A stretch of DNA of 42,500 nucleotides. Source: Anaeromyces robustus (taxonomy: Eukaryota > Neocallimastigomycota > Neocallimastigomycetes > Neocallimastigales > Neocallimastigaceae). Positions 23,846 through 35,467 of this stretch are shown here, piece by piece (within the stretch, counting starts at the first letter, position 1; each line of letters starts with the position of its first letter). The notes under the pieces are model-generated. The model saw nothing but the letters and a program-made list of their open reading frames with translations. It searched no databases and was not told where the DNA came from. A program made the position numbers and the translations under genes. The DNA lies in assembly GCA_002104895.1 (NCBI GenBank), contig MCFG01000025.1, forward strand, positions 210,001 through 252,500, given 5' to 3'.

Positions 23846-25199
23846 TAATAATATAGGGTTAATTGATAATAATAAATATGTAATATTATTATATTTTACA
23901 TTTTTTAAATAATAGCTCTTATTATTTGTATAAATCATTTTAATTAAAATAATGCAAAATTTTAAGATTACCTAACATCAAATAATAATTAATAATATTT
24001 AGATTCTTTTAAAATAAAAATTAAAATTTTTAAATAATCATAAAAATGAATAAATAATAATTAATTCATAAATATTCACAAATAATAATATTAAATACTA
24101 ATGTACTAATATATATTATTTATTATTATTATTATTTATTTTAAATAATGAATAGTTATTATTATTATAAATAATATTACAAAAAAATATATATACAACA
24201 GTTTTAAATTATTTAATATCATATCATATACAATTTTACTTATTATATTTTACTTATTATATTCTATATATTCTTTCTATTTTAAAAAAGAAAAAAATAA
24301 AGTTAATGTAATAATCATCTTTATTTTTTTTTTTTTTCCTTTTATTTTTCTTTTTTTCTTTTTTTTTAATAAATCTTTTGTAACATTGAATTGGAGATAA
24401 AAATTTACAAAAATAATTTTGTACTACAACTATCAAAATAAAATTGGATAATTTTTCTGTATATTTTTGTATTACAATAAAAAAAAATAAGGAAAATAAT
24501 GCAAAATAATAATAAGGGAAATAATAAAAATAGAAAGAGAGAAAGAAAGAAAAAAGAATCAAAATATATTTCTTTATATTAATAATAAAATATATAAAAA
24601 CATTTTTGAATAATCATAATATATATAAATTTCATTATGATTATTATTGATTAATTACTCATCATCATCCCTAATAACTTGTAAACTGTTTGTTATATAT
24701 GAATTAAAAAAAAACTTTTTTTATATTATAAAATTATGACTTGCTATTTGTTATAAGTTTTTTATTAATGAATAAAACTTTATTTTATGCCTTTTCAATA
24801 TATTAATAAAAAAGGAATAGAACGAAAAAACAGAATGTTAATTAATATCCATGATTAAAATAAAAATAAAAAGGATAATTAACAAGAAAAAAAATTATCC
24901 TTTTATTAATTAAACTATTTCAAATAATTTATCCCTTTTATATATAATTTAATATAATTTATATAAAGTTTAAAATCACAACCATTTTTTTTATATAAAT
25001 ATAATTTTCCTTTTTATTTATATGGTATTTTACACTTTTATCATTTTAAAAACTCAAAAATTAATTTGCCGTCCTTTTATCTATTTATATAATATAGTTA
25101 CTGCCTTTTAATAATTAAATAATTATTTTCAAAAAATTCAAAAAAAATAATAATAAATTTCTATAAAAGAAAAAAATTATTATATAATTATAATTATTT

Positions 25200-25300
25200 A
25201 ATATTATAATATATAATTGTTGTTGTTGTTGTTTTGTTATTATGTAGGTTGCCCGTCATCTTTATAATTATGGCTTTTCCATCATACAACACAAATAATA
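25200..25300. other. Less AT-rich island of unknown nature
   Basis: A (TTG)n tract is followed by GTAGGTTGCCCGTCATC and a small ATGG...CCAT hairpin, unusual in a region of nearly pure A/T. A minus-strand frame reads WKSHNYKDDGQPT before two stops, which could be chance or a gene relic. It has no tRNA-like fold that I can recognise. Confidence 0.3.
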
Positions 25301-25579
25301 TAAAAAAATAATATAGTTGTACAAAAGATATTACAAAAAATCTTTCAACAATATAATTTCCAATAATGATATAGGATATGGTATTATATAAAGGAATATA
25401 TTTTTATAATATAATATATATATAAGTATTATATAATTGATTATTTAAATTATATATATACATATATTCTTTAAAAATTAATTGATAGTCTTATTCATAA
25501 TACTATAAAAATTAATTTAATCAAATAGAGTTTAAATAATATTCTATTATTAAATATAATATATTATATTAATTATAAT

Positions 25580-25653
25580 ATTCTATTTAATAATTATATA
25601 TTAATTATTTAAATAGAATAACGCCGCTACAAAAAAAAAAAAAGTTAAGGCGT
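25580..25653. repeat. Foldback with GC clamp
   Basis: ATTCTATTTAATAATTA at 25580-25596 pairs with TAATTATTTAAATAGAAT ending at 25619, one bulge only. It is followed at once by ACGCC (25621-25625), an A-run, and GGCGT (25649-25653), a second short stem in otherwise GC-free DNA. Confidence 0.6.
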
Positions 25654-26833
25654 ATATTATAGTATATTATAATATAATAATCTAATATTATATTATATTT
25701 TTATTTTAATTTTATTATTATTATAATAATAATAATAAATTAATAAAATACTATTTTTTTTTCTATTTAATATAATATACTATATTAAATAAATATAAAA
25801 ATATAAATTTTTAAATAACAATATATATAACAATAATACTAAAAACGGTTTATTTTTTATGGATTTTAATTTTTATACTATTTAATAATTATATTATAAT
25901 ATTGTAATATCAAAAAATAATATTTAAAATTAATTTTATAATAAATAATAAATAAATAAATAGAATTATTTAATAATAATTATCTTAAAAGAGAATGTGA
26001 TTATAAATATTTATTATCTATTATAACTTTGATTGAAGTTTATATTTTTGAATTATTTGTCAATTATATTTTCCAATCAAATGATTAAAAATATGAAAAA
26101 CGTTTCACAAGTTCATAATAAATTATATCCACTTAAAAAAATAAATTATAAAAAATAATATTCTTTATTATTTAATATTGATAAATATTATATAATTAAA
26201 TATTATTAAATATAATTAAATATAATATTAATAATAAATCAATTAATTCATTAATTATTATATTTTTTTTTACCATTTTTTTTTTAGGTTTACTTTTCAT
26301 TAAATTATGGGTTAAATTTCAATCTATATTTAATATTTTTTTTATTATAATAAAGTTAAATTTATTATATTTTAAGATTTTTATACTTTAAAAATTTTAT
26401 TTTTATTTATTATTTTTATTATATATTATTTTTTTATATTTACTTTTTTTTTTGCTTTCTCTCTCTTTATTAATTATTTATTTAATAAAATTTGATTAAA
26501 TATTAATAAAGATTATATTAATTAAATTAATTAATTTTAATTTATAGGAAAAAGAATAAAAAAAAATTTTTTTTTAATTTTATAAAAAGTAAAAATTTGT
26601 TGAAAAATTAGTAAATAAAGTTTACAAAAAATAAAATACTGTTATATATATCTATTATATTTTAATATATGCTGTAAATATAATAATATATGTAACTAAT
26701 ATAAATATTTTATATTATTATATTATATTATTTATTATATTGTTATTCTATTTTTATCTTTATTTTTATATTAAATTTTTTTATTATTTTTTGTGTAATA
26801 GCGTTTTTTTTTTGTAACACCTAAAAAAATTTA

Positions 26834-26878
26834 TATTTATTTAATATTTATTTAATATTTATTTAATATTTATTTAAT
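26834..26878. repeat. 11-bp tandem repeat, four copies
   Basis: Unit TATTTATTTAA is repeated about four times head-to-tail. It is a simple A/T minisatellite with no apparent function. Confidence 0.8.
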
Positions 26879-27786
26879 TATTTAATTATTTATAATTATT
26901 ATTTAATAATAATATAAAAAAATTTTTTTTTCTTTTATATATTTACTATATTAATTAATAATATACTATATTAATTATTAATTAATATATCTTTAAATTA
27001 TTTAGTATTTTACTTTTTCTTTTAAATATTAATTTATTTATTTAAATTATAATTATTTTAATAATTAACGTTTTTTTTACTTTTTTTTTTCTTTTCATAT
27101 AAATACAAAGTAAAATTTCTCTTCATTTTTGGCCTTTTTTTTTTTTTCTTCTTCTTTAAAAAATTTTATATAATATTAATTTATATTTATTTTTTTTTAA
27201 ATAAAATTTTATTGTAATTATTTTTTGATAAAATAGTTGCAATATTAAATATATATACAAAATAAAAAAAAGTATATAAAATAGTTTTTTTTTTACAACA
27301 ATTTTGGATTTAAAATAATAAAAATCCTTAAAAGCTTTAAAAAAATTAATACAATATAAAATTTAATAATAATATACATATAAATATATATATATAACAA
27401 AAGCAAATAAACAAAAATATCTTTTTTTTAACAATTAAGATTTAAATTTTGATTTGTTTTTAACATAGCCTATTTTATGTTTTCTTCTTTTTTTATATTA
27501 AAAAAAATTAAAGAAAATAATAAATCAATAAAAACAGTCAATTTAAATCTTAAAAAAAAAAAACAACTATAAAATTCAATTTACAAAAAAAATAAAAAAA
27601 GTAAACAACAAATTTAAATACAATACAATACAATAAAAGTAAATAAAATAAAATAATATTTTATTTTAAAAAAAATACTTATAGAATATCAAAAAGGATA
27701 TATAAAATTTAATTAAACTAATTTAATTTAATTTAATATAATATAATATTAAAAGTAAAAAAAATCAAATAAAATATTCTTTCAAA

Positions 27787-28806
27787 ATGAAATTATTATT
27801 ATCTATTACATTATTAATAACTTTATTATTCGCTAACAGTGTTGAAGGTAGATGGAAACCACAACCAGGATTAACTTGGAACTATGTTTTAGGAGCTAAA
27901 GTTGATATTACTAAAGAAAAAGCTCAAGTTCTTGATATTGATTATGAAACTCATCCAGATACCATTAGAAAATATCATTCTTATGGTAAAAGAGTAGTTT
28001 GTTATTTCTCTGGTGGTACCATTGAAAGTTTCCGTGGTGATTATAAAAATTACGTTGCTGTTAGTGGTTTAGTTAGAAATGTATATGACGATTGGAGTAA
28101 TGAAAGATGGCTTGATTTCCGTAAGGAAGGTATTAAACCATTAATTGTTAAACGTATGAGAAAAGCTATTAGTAATGGTTGTGATGCTCTTGAAGTTGAT
28201 AATTTAGATGGTTATCAAATGGATGAAGTCCAATCATGGAGTAAACCACTTACTAAAGAAGATACTATTACTTTTGCTAGATGGTTAGGTTATGCTGCTC
28301 ATGAATTAGGTATTTCTATTGGTTTAAAGAATGTACCAGCTATTCTTGACAGTGTAGGTAGTTACTTTGATTTTGCTATTAATGAAAGTTGTGCTAGATA
28401 TAAAAATGAATGTGCTATGTACAGAAATTTCATTAAATCTGGTAAAGCTGTCTTTGGTATTACTTATGGTAGTTTTAATGGACAATTAAGTACTCTTTGT
28501 AGAGAATTAAATGGTGTTGGTATTAGTATGATTGTTAAAAGTAGTCAAAGTTTAAAACAGGAAGGTACTATTTTTGATGGTAAACGACACTGTGGTTCTT
28601 ACTTTAATTATGGTTATACTATTTCCAATACTTCTAATAATAATAAAGTTACGGTTAAACCAAAAACAACTCAAAGAAAAGCAACTCATAAAACAACTCA
28701 TAGAACAACTCATAGAACTTATAGAACAGTTAGAAAAACTAAAAAATCTTCTAAGAGAGTTGTCGTTGTTGTTAAAACTAAAGTTGTTAAAAAGAAGCAT
28801 TATTAA
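27787..28806 (+). CDS. Intronless GH114-type secreted glycoside hydrolase with basic tail, gene 5
   Basis: A single 339-aa frame starting at ATG in AAAATGAAA. It has a signal peptide (residues 1-21, ending SVEG), then RWKPQPGLTWNYVLG, CYFSGGTIE (72-80), WLDFRKEG, CDALEVDNLDGY (Asp138 in the ExDN block), GLKNVP, FAINESC (Glu200) and FGITYGS, all expected for a complete GH114 TIM barrel (about residues 28-270). The tail from about 285 is rich in Thr, Lys, Arg and His (THRTTHRTYRTVRK) and ends RVVVVVKTKVVKKKHY, like a short version of the gene 2 tail. It is the only copy on the plus strand and lacks the phase-2 intron shared by genes 1-4 (it would fall in VDI-TKEK). Just past the stop, TTAAATG and CATTTAA around an A-run can form a hairpin. 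Confidence 0.95.
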   Translation: MKLLLSITLLITLLFANSVEGRWKPQPGLTWNYVLGAKVDITKEKAQVLDIDYETHPDTIRKYHSYGKRVVCYFSGGTIESFRGDYKNYVAVSGLVRNVYDDWSNERWLDFRKEGIKPLIVKRMRKAISNGCDALEVDNLDGYQMDEVQSWSKPLTKEDTITFARWLGYAAHELGISIGLKNVPAILDSVGSYFDFAINESCARYKNECAMYRNFIKSGKAVFGITYGSFNGQLSTLCRELNGVGISMIVKSSQSLKQEGTIFDGKRHCGSYFNYGYTISNTSNNNKVTVKPKTTQRKATHKTTHRTTHRTYRTVRKTKKSSKRVVVVVKTKVVKKKHY

Positions 28807-29763
28807 ATGTAAAAAAAAAAAGCATTTAAAATGTGAATTTTTTTTTATTTTAATTTAATTTTTTTAATTTTTTTTATTTTATATATAAAATTGATTAAAT
28901 TAAATTAAAAAAAAAAAAGTAAAAAAAAAAAAAAAAAGCATTAACTTTTAAAAAAATAATTTTTAAATGTAAATATACTAAACAATACAAAATTATTAAT
29001 TTATATAAAGAAAGCAAAAAAAAAAAAAAAATAATTATAATAATTATAATAAAAAATTTTTTTATGAATTATAAATAATATTTTTTTAATTCAAGAAAAA
29101 AAAATTAAAAAAAAAAATTGCATTCGCATTATAAATAAAATATAGAATATGTATATAAAATAGAAGGTGAATAAAAATATTTTAATTTTTTTTTTAATCA
29201 TCTAAAAAAAAAAAAAAAAAAATACATTTAAAAATAATTTAAAAATAGAGGAAAAAAATATCCATTAAAAAAAATATATAAAGAATATTTATTATAAAAT
29301 ATTAAAAAAAAATTAAAAAAAAAAAAAAAAAAAGCTATAAATAAAATCAAAAAAAAAAAAAAAAAAAAAATAAGTTTTTTTAAAAAAAAAAAAAAAAATT
29401 AGTTAAATTGTAATTATAAAAAAAATAATAAGTTAATAATAGTAATTTAATAATTTTTTCTTCTTATATATAAATATATATAAATTTTTTTTTATTAATT
29501 CTAAAACTCTACTTTTTTTAATTTAATTTTGAAAAAATTATATATATAAATTTATTTTTCTTTATTTTTCTCTACCTATAATTTAATTTAATGTTAATTA
29601 AAATTAAGTATTAAAAAAAAAAAAAAAAAAGAAATAAAAAAGATATAATAGAAATAAAAATAAAAATAAAAATATGTAAAACAAAAATATATATAAAAAT
29701 ATAAAAATATAAAAAATATATATAATATATAAATCTAATTATAAATAAATACCTTTTAATAAG

Positions 29764-29890
29764 TATAAAATATAAAATATAAAATATAAAATATAAAATA
29801 TAAAATATAAAATATAAAATATAAAATATAAAATATAAAATGTAAAAATATAAAAATATAAAAATATAAAAATATAAAAATACAAAATAT
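29764..29890. repeat. TATAAAA (7 bp) and TATAAAAA (8 bp) tandem arrays
   Basis: About eleven copies of a 7-bp unit run to near 29840, then about five copies of a one-base-longer unit. A simple minisatellite in the shared 3' flank of two convergent genes. Confidence 0.85.
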
Positions 29891-30661
29891 AAAAATAAAT
29901 AGTATAAATATAAAATATAAATATAAATAATATAAATAAATATTATATAAATATAAAAATAAAATAAAATTAATCTAAAAAAAAAAAAAAAAAAAAAAAA
30001 AATGTAAAAGTGTGTATATAAAATAATGTATTGTTAAAGTTGATTTATATTTTTATTATCATAAAAAAGATAATTAGAAATAAAAAATATATATTATTCA
30101 ATTACATTAATAATAATTAAATAGTTTACAAAATAGTTTATATAGACTATAATAGAGCATTACATATTTGAGATAATCTTTCTATAGCTTGACACAAAAC
30201 AAGTCATATTATAATATAATAAAGAAAAAATAAAAAATAATTTTTCATTATTTATAATCTTTTCTATCTTTTCTATCTTTTTTTTTATTTATTTAGTTAG
30301 TTATTAAAATATTTTTGTTTATTTATTTATTTGTTTTGTTTGTTTTGTTTTGTTTTTTTATGATGGTCAACATGTTTCATATTTATCTTTTTATTAAAAA
30401 AAATAAATAAAAAATGAGAATATGAAACTTAAAACATTTCAAATATTAATTATTATTGTCAAATTTTTTATTACAAAAAAAGAAAAAAAAAAAAAAAAAA
30501 AAGCCTGCCTATAATGTAAAAAATAAAAAAATTATAATATTAATTATTATTTAACTTTATTTAGATAAAAATAATTAATATATTAAGTTATTTTTTTTAT
30601 CAAAATATATTAAAATTTTCAAAAAAAATAAAAATAAAAATAAAAAAAAAATAAAAAAAAA

Positions 30662-30663
30662 AA

Positions 30664-30699
<36 letters not shown>

Positions 30700-30706
30700 T
30701 AATAAT

Positions 30707-30752
<46 letters not shown>

Positions 30753-30783
30753 CATAATCATAATAATAATAATAATAATAATC

Positions 30784-30841
<58 letters not shown>
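30662..30841. repeat. (AAT)n microsatellite, about 180 bp
   Basis: Nearly continuous AAT/ATA units with a few AATTAAT and AATCAT interruptions. It is noncoding. Confidence 0.92.
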
Positions 30842-30842
<1 letters not shown>

Positions 30843-31584
30843 TAATTAATTAATTAATTAATAATAAGTATAAATAATAACCATTATTTATTATAATTAT
30901 ATTTATTATTAAGTTGTTATATAGAAAGTATTATATAAAATGTAGACATATAAGAGAAGGTAGATATATAATAGAGTATTTGGTTGAATATGATGTTGAT
31001 AAAAAAGCATAACCAAGTTATAAATTATTTTTATATTTAAAAAAAAAAATATTTAAAATATTTGTCAAATTTGAAATTCTCAGTTTTATTCATAATTTTC
31101 AAATATATATTTCTTTTAAAATTTCTTTTAAAAAGTTCTAATTTTTATTATTTATATTTTTACTAATTAAATTAAAATATTAATACTTTTTATATCTTCA
31201 AAATTAATATTTTATTTTCAATAGTATTTGAGAAATTTATATCACTATAAAAAATTGTTTTTATTCTTATAATAATCATCAATATTATTACAAAGAATTA
31301 TATATATAATTAAAATTATTATTTTTTAAAAAATAGAATTTTTAATAAATTGAAAAACATTTTTTATAATTTTTAATACAAAAAAAAAAGTTTTTTTTAA
31401 AAAAACAATCTATAAATGATAATGACTTTAACTCTATTTTATTTATTAATAATAACATAATAAACAAAATATATTTTATTTATTTATATATTTTCATATA
31501 ATAAATAATTATATAATTAATGATTATCTATATATTTTTTATAATTTATATTACATTTATTTCTTATTTTTATTACAATAATAA

Positions 31585-31889
31585 TTATGAAGATAATACA
31601 GGTTGTCCTATAATAATAATATCTTGACCTAATGTAAATGATTGTGTATTTTCAAGTCGAGGCAGTGATTCTGATGTTTCCGATAATTCTGATTTTTCAA
31701 TAGTATCACCAACGGCTTTAACACCATTACCAATGAAAAATGGTCCAATGGTAATAATAATATGTTGAATTAAAGAAGCATTAACTAAAAATGTACGAAT
31801 CACTTGAGCACCTCCTTCTACCATAACAGAATGTATATTATATTTTGATTTTAAAATAGAAAGTACTTTTGTTATATCTAATGATGAAC

Positions 31890-31922
<33 letters not shown>

Positions 31923-32993
31923 CATTTTTCAATATATTAATTTCTACATTATAATTTATTAATATTTCAGCTTTTGTTTTATCATATTGATTTTCATTTA
32001 CAAAAATAATAGGTGGTTTTATCTCAGTTAGTTTTTCATAGCCTAGTTATATTAAATATACATTAAATATATATATATAATATTAATAAAGTGAGAATTG
32101 ATGAAAAAAAAAAAAAAAGAATATTATAAACAAAATATATATATAATAGATAAAATATAAAAATGATAAAAAAACAAATTACACAGAAAAAAAATATTAT
32201 TAATTAATTGTAATAAAAAATTTAATGATTAATTTTTAATTTTAATCAATAATAGAAATAAATATATATATGTGCATTTAATATGTTATTATTTAAGAAA
32301 ATTTATAATTCTTTTTTTAAAAAAAATAAATATTTTTCAACAACTAAATATACTATTAAGAAAAAAAATAAATAAATAAATTAATTCTTTAATTCATAAA
32401 TTACTACAATCCATTTAATAATAAATGCCTTCATAATAACAATAATTAAAAAAAAAATAAATGTTATACTAAATTTAAATTAAGTATAAAAATGTATATG
32501 TATATATATAATATATATATATACTATCAATAATTTATATATGAAAAAAAATAAAATAAAATAAAATAAAATAAAAAAATATACCTTCAACTTTTTGTTC
32601 AATTTTACTTTTATATTCTCTATAATTTTTTAAAAGTTTACAATCTAATGGAAATCTTAATTTTGAATCTAATATAACAGGTTGAGGATTATGAACATTT
32701 CCTCCATTATTAAATCCTGTCAATTGTCTAACATTTAATTGAGGATTATCATTAAGAACTGTACCAATACCAATCATAATAGCTTCATTTTTATTTCTTA
32801 AACAATGAGTCATTAACATAGATTCTTTACCACTAATTAAAAGGGGTGGAGTATTTGGTTTTCCTGATATAAATCCATCTAAAGTTTGAGCATAAGTTAA
32901 AGTAACTTCTGGGTATCTACTATCATTAAAATTATATTGACTATTGGAATATATATTTTCAATAAATTGTTTTATTTTTTCTTCTTGATTCAT
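31585..32993 (-). CDS. RIB7-type riboflavin-pathway reductase (RibD C-terminal family)
   Basis: Exons are 32585-32993 and 31585-32042, giving 288 aa; the donor is GAAG|GTATAT, the acceptor AACTAG|GC, and the junction reads QKVE-GYEKLTE. The family (RibD C-terminal domain; fungal Rib7, archaeal reductases) reduces the ribosyl side chain of diaminopyrimidine 5'-phosphate with NADPH in riboflavin synthesis. Visible blocks are PEVTLTYAQTLDGFISG, the LISGKES and HCLRNKNEAIMIGIGT block, LNDNPQLNVR, VMVEGGAQVIRTFL (the Glu-Gly-Gly cofactor loop) and GPFFIGNGVKAVGD. No deaminase domain is present, as in fungal Rib7. A poly-Asn run encoded by (AAT)n interrupts exon 2 between the two halves of the domain, a common dictyostelid insertion. 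There is no targeting signal, so it is probably cytosolic. The 542-bp intron is long for this kind of genome. Confidence 0.9.
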
Positions 32994-33415
32994 TTTATAT
33001 ATTAAATATATTATTTATTTAAATTATACAAAAAAAATTATAATTTGTTTTTAAACTTCTTTGTTTAAACAAAAAAATAATAATTATAATAAATTTTAAA
33101 AAATGTTAAGAATCAATTATTTAAAATCTTATTAATATACATATATATAACTATATTTTAGTTTTAAAATATATATTTATATATATATATATATATAATA
33201 TTTTTATTAAAAAAAATATTATTTGTTGTTAAATATTAATATCCCTTTTATTTTATGGATAATACAATAAAAGCTAAATTTTTTATATTTATTACAATTT
33301 GTACAGATTTATTCACAATAAAAAATAATAAATTAATAGGATAAATACAGAAATTATTTTATTTATATTTTATATATATTGTATATATAAATTGGAAATA
33401 ATAGTATTTTCTAAA

Positions 33416-33447
<32 letters not shown>

Positions 33448-33650
33448 TATAGATAAAATATATTGAAAATTTAAAAAATAATTATATTTATTAGAATTAT
33501 TATCAGTTTTTATAAATATTATTCCCCTCTTTTCTTTAAATATAAATATATTTTTTAGAAGGTTTGAAGAAAATTATTATATATATTAATAATAGCAATA
33601 AAAAAAAAAAGGTAGATAACTTCATAAAAATGAAGCTAAATTATTAATCA

Positions 33651-33745
33651 TATGTGGATGAATAAATCATTTATTCAATTTTTTATTATAATATCTTTTA
33701 TGTGGATGAATGAATCATTATTTTATTCAATTTTCTATTAACTAA
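33651..33745. repeat. 48-bp direct repeat, two copies
   Basis: TATGTGGATGAATAAATCAT at 33651 recurs as TATGTGGATGAATGAATCAT at 33699, each followed by TTATTCAATTTT and a TATTA-like end. It lies between divergent promoters, about 660-750 bp from the reductase start. Confidence 0.85.
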
Positions 33746-34461
33746 AAGAAGAAAAAAAAAAAAAAGTAGCACTTTATCTATCTTTCTTATATTTCAAACG
33801 TTATATATTAATATTATATCATAACAAGAATTTTTATTCCCTTTTTTATATTATCAAAATTCATTACACTCATAAGATATGGTCAATGTCAATACATACA
33901 CAATCTGAATAATAGATATTATTATATTTTTATTATATTTAAACATTTATATAATTATATAATAAAATATATTATTTATAATTTTAGTAAGAATATAAAT
34001 AAATAAATAAATAAAAGATAAAAGAATCGATTGGTCTTTTTCTTTAAATGTTTTAAATGTTTAATAACAAATAAGTAATAATCTATACGAATTATTTAGA
34101 ATACTTCTTTCACTCTAAAATAAGTAAATAGGGACCTATTTCCTTTCAATACTTTTAAAACACTATATACAACAGTTAGTGTTATATATAAAATATTTTA
34201 TAATATAATAATATATAATAAAATATATTATTTAATATATTATTATAAAATTATGTATATAATTATATATATATAAATAACTCATTCTTTTTATATATAC
34301 ACAAAAATTAAAATAATTTTCTTAATTTTATTTCATTCATTTTATATATTTTATATATATTAATTAATAAATATAAATATATGAATTAAATAATAATCTT
34401 TTCTTTTCTTTTTTTTTTACTATTTATTTTGTACTTTGTTTCACAAAACTTCTATTTTTTT

Positions 34462-34512
34462 TATTCATTTATTTATTTATTCATTTATTTATTTATTCAT
34501 TTATTTATTCAT

Positions 34513-34555
<43 letters not shown>

Positions 34556-34572
34556 TTGATTGATTGATTGAT

Positions 34573-34655
<83 letters not shown>

Positions 34656-34656
34656 T
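34462..34656. repeat. (TTTA)n microsatellite with TTCA/TTGA variants
   Basis: Around 195 bp of 4-bp units. The left part alternates TTTA and TTCA, the centre has four TTGA units, and the right part is pure TTTA. Confidence 0.92.
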
Positions 34657-35467
34657 TATATTGATATGATGTAATTTTATATGTATGTAATTATTTTTTT
34701 TTTAAAAAAAAAAAACTTAAAATTACATTATTAAATTAATAAGATATTATATTTAAACTTTTGTTAAGATTCATATATTATAATGTATTTTAATATATAT
34801 TATTTATTATTTTTAAATATTTTTTTTAGTTTGAAAATGAACAAAAAAAAAAACAAAAAAACAAAAATTTCTGTTTCACAAATTTAATTACATTTCTTTA
34901 ATTATTCATCCATTTTTATTTATTTAATTATTTATTTATATTATTTATATTTTATATATTTATTCATTCACTTATTACATTATTCGTAATTCAAATTTAT
35001 GTATAAAAAAAAGAATAATTCCTTTTTATTATCAATTTTTTTAAACTTAAAACGAAAAAAAAAAATAAAAATAAAAATAAAAAATATAGTATTAATAAAA
35101 TCAAATTTCAAATTAATACTAACATTTAAATAAATAATAAAAAATTGTAATTTTGATTAATTACATTTTAGCAAAAATATAAATAAATAAAAGAATTTAA
35201 AAATTTCTTTTTTAATTATAAATTTTGCATGTAAAAAAAAATAAAAAATAAGTCAATTAAGTTTTAAAAAAAAAAAATAAAATAAATTTCAATTAAAACT
35301 AAAGAATAAATGATAAAAAATTTAATTTAAATTGGATAACAATAAAAAAAAAACATATAATAATTTAAATTAAAAGATATCAAGAAAAATATAAAAATAA
35401 TACTTTATATTTATTTAAGTTATTAATTAAATACTAATAAAAAATTTTTTTTTATACTTTTTTGAAA

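Larger units (their letters stand above)
20638..27786. other. 7.1-kb gene-free spacer between divergent GH114 genes 4 and 5
   Basis: The longest gene-free stretch of the window, lying between two divergent starts. It contains the shared CCAAT element at 21756-21781, a 6-bp repeat (AAATAT)n near 22345-22380, a 45-bp tandem array with an inverted arm at 23641-23845, a small less AT-rich island at 25200-25300, a foldback with a CGCC/GGCG clamp at 25580-25653, and an 11-bp tandem repeat at 26834-26878. Frames at 21314, 23039 and 24257 are low-complexity and have no recognisable product. Confidence 0.7.
28807..31584. other. 2.8-kb spacer between convergent gene 5 and the RIB7-type gene
   Basis: No gene seen. 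It holds A-runs (28910-29400), a 7-bp TATAAAA tandem array and related 8-bp repeats at 29764-29890, a hairpin with arms GTTTCATATT (30374-30383) and AATATGAAAC (30419-30428), and an (AAT)n microsatellite at 30662-30841. Confidence 0.7.
32994..35467. other. 2.5-kb shared upstream region of the divergent reductase and GPCR genes
   Basis: No gene. It contains a 48-bp direct repeat at 33651-33745, a CTTCAT...ATGAAG hairpin at 33620-33635, a perfect short inverted repeat AAATAGG-GA-CCTATTT at 34126-34141, a (TTTA)n microsatellite at 34462-34656 and A-rich DNA leading into the GPCR start. Promoters for both genes must lie here, but I cannot single out boxes. Confidence 0.7.

Noticed and set aside
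24257-24562. Minus-strand 101-aa frame rich in Phe, Tyr and Lys
   Set aside because: Composition is what A/T-rich noncoding DNA gives by chance, with no domain or conserved text.
25316-25375. GTTGTACAAAAG...TTCCAATAATG as a fifth copy of the shared upstream element, for gene 5
   Set aside because: The spacing between the blocks is about twice as long, and the orientation relative to gene 5 is opposite to that in the other four genes.
30662-30841. Possible CRISPR or structured repeat array
   Set aside because: It is a plain AAT microsatellite with no distinct spacers, in a eukaryotic context.
35462-35467. Two extra N-terminal codons (TTG AAA) of the GPCR
   Set aside because: TTG is not a normal start in a nuclear gene of this kind. 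The ATG at 35468 gives a standard signal peptide.
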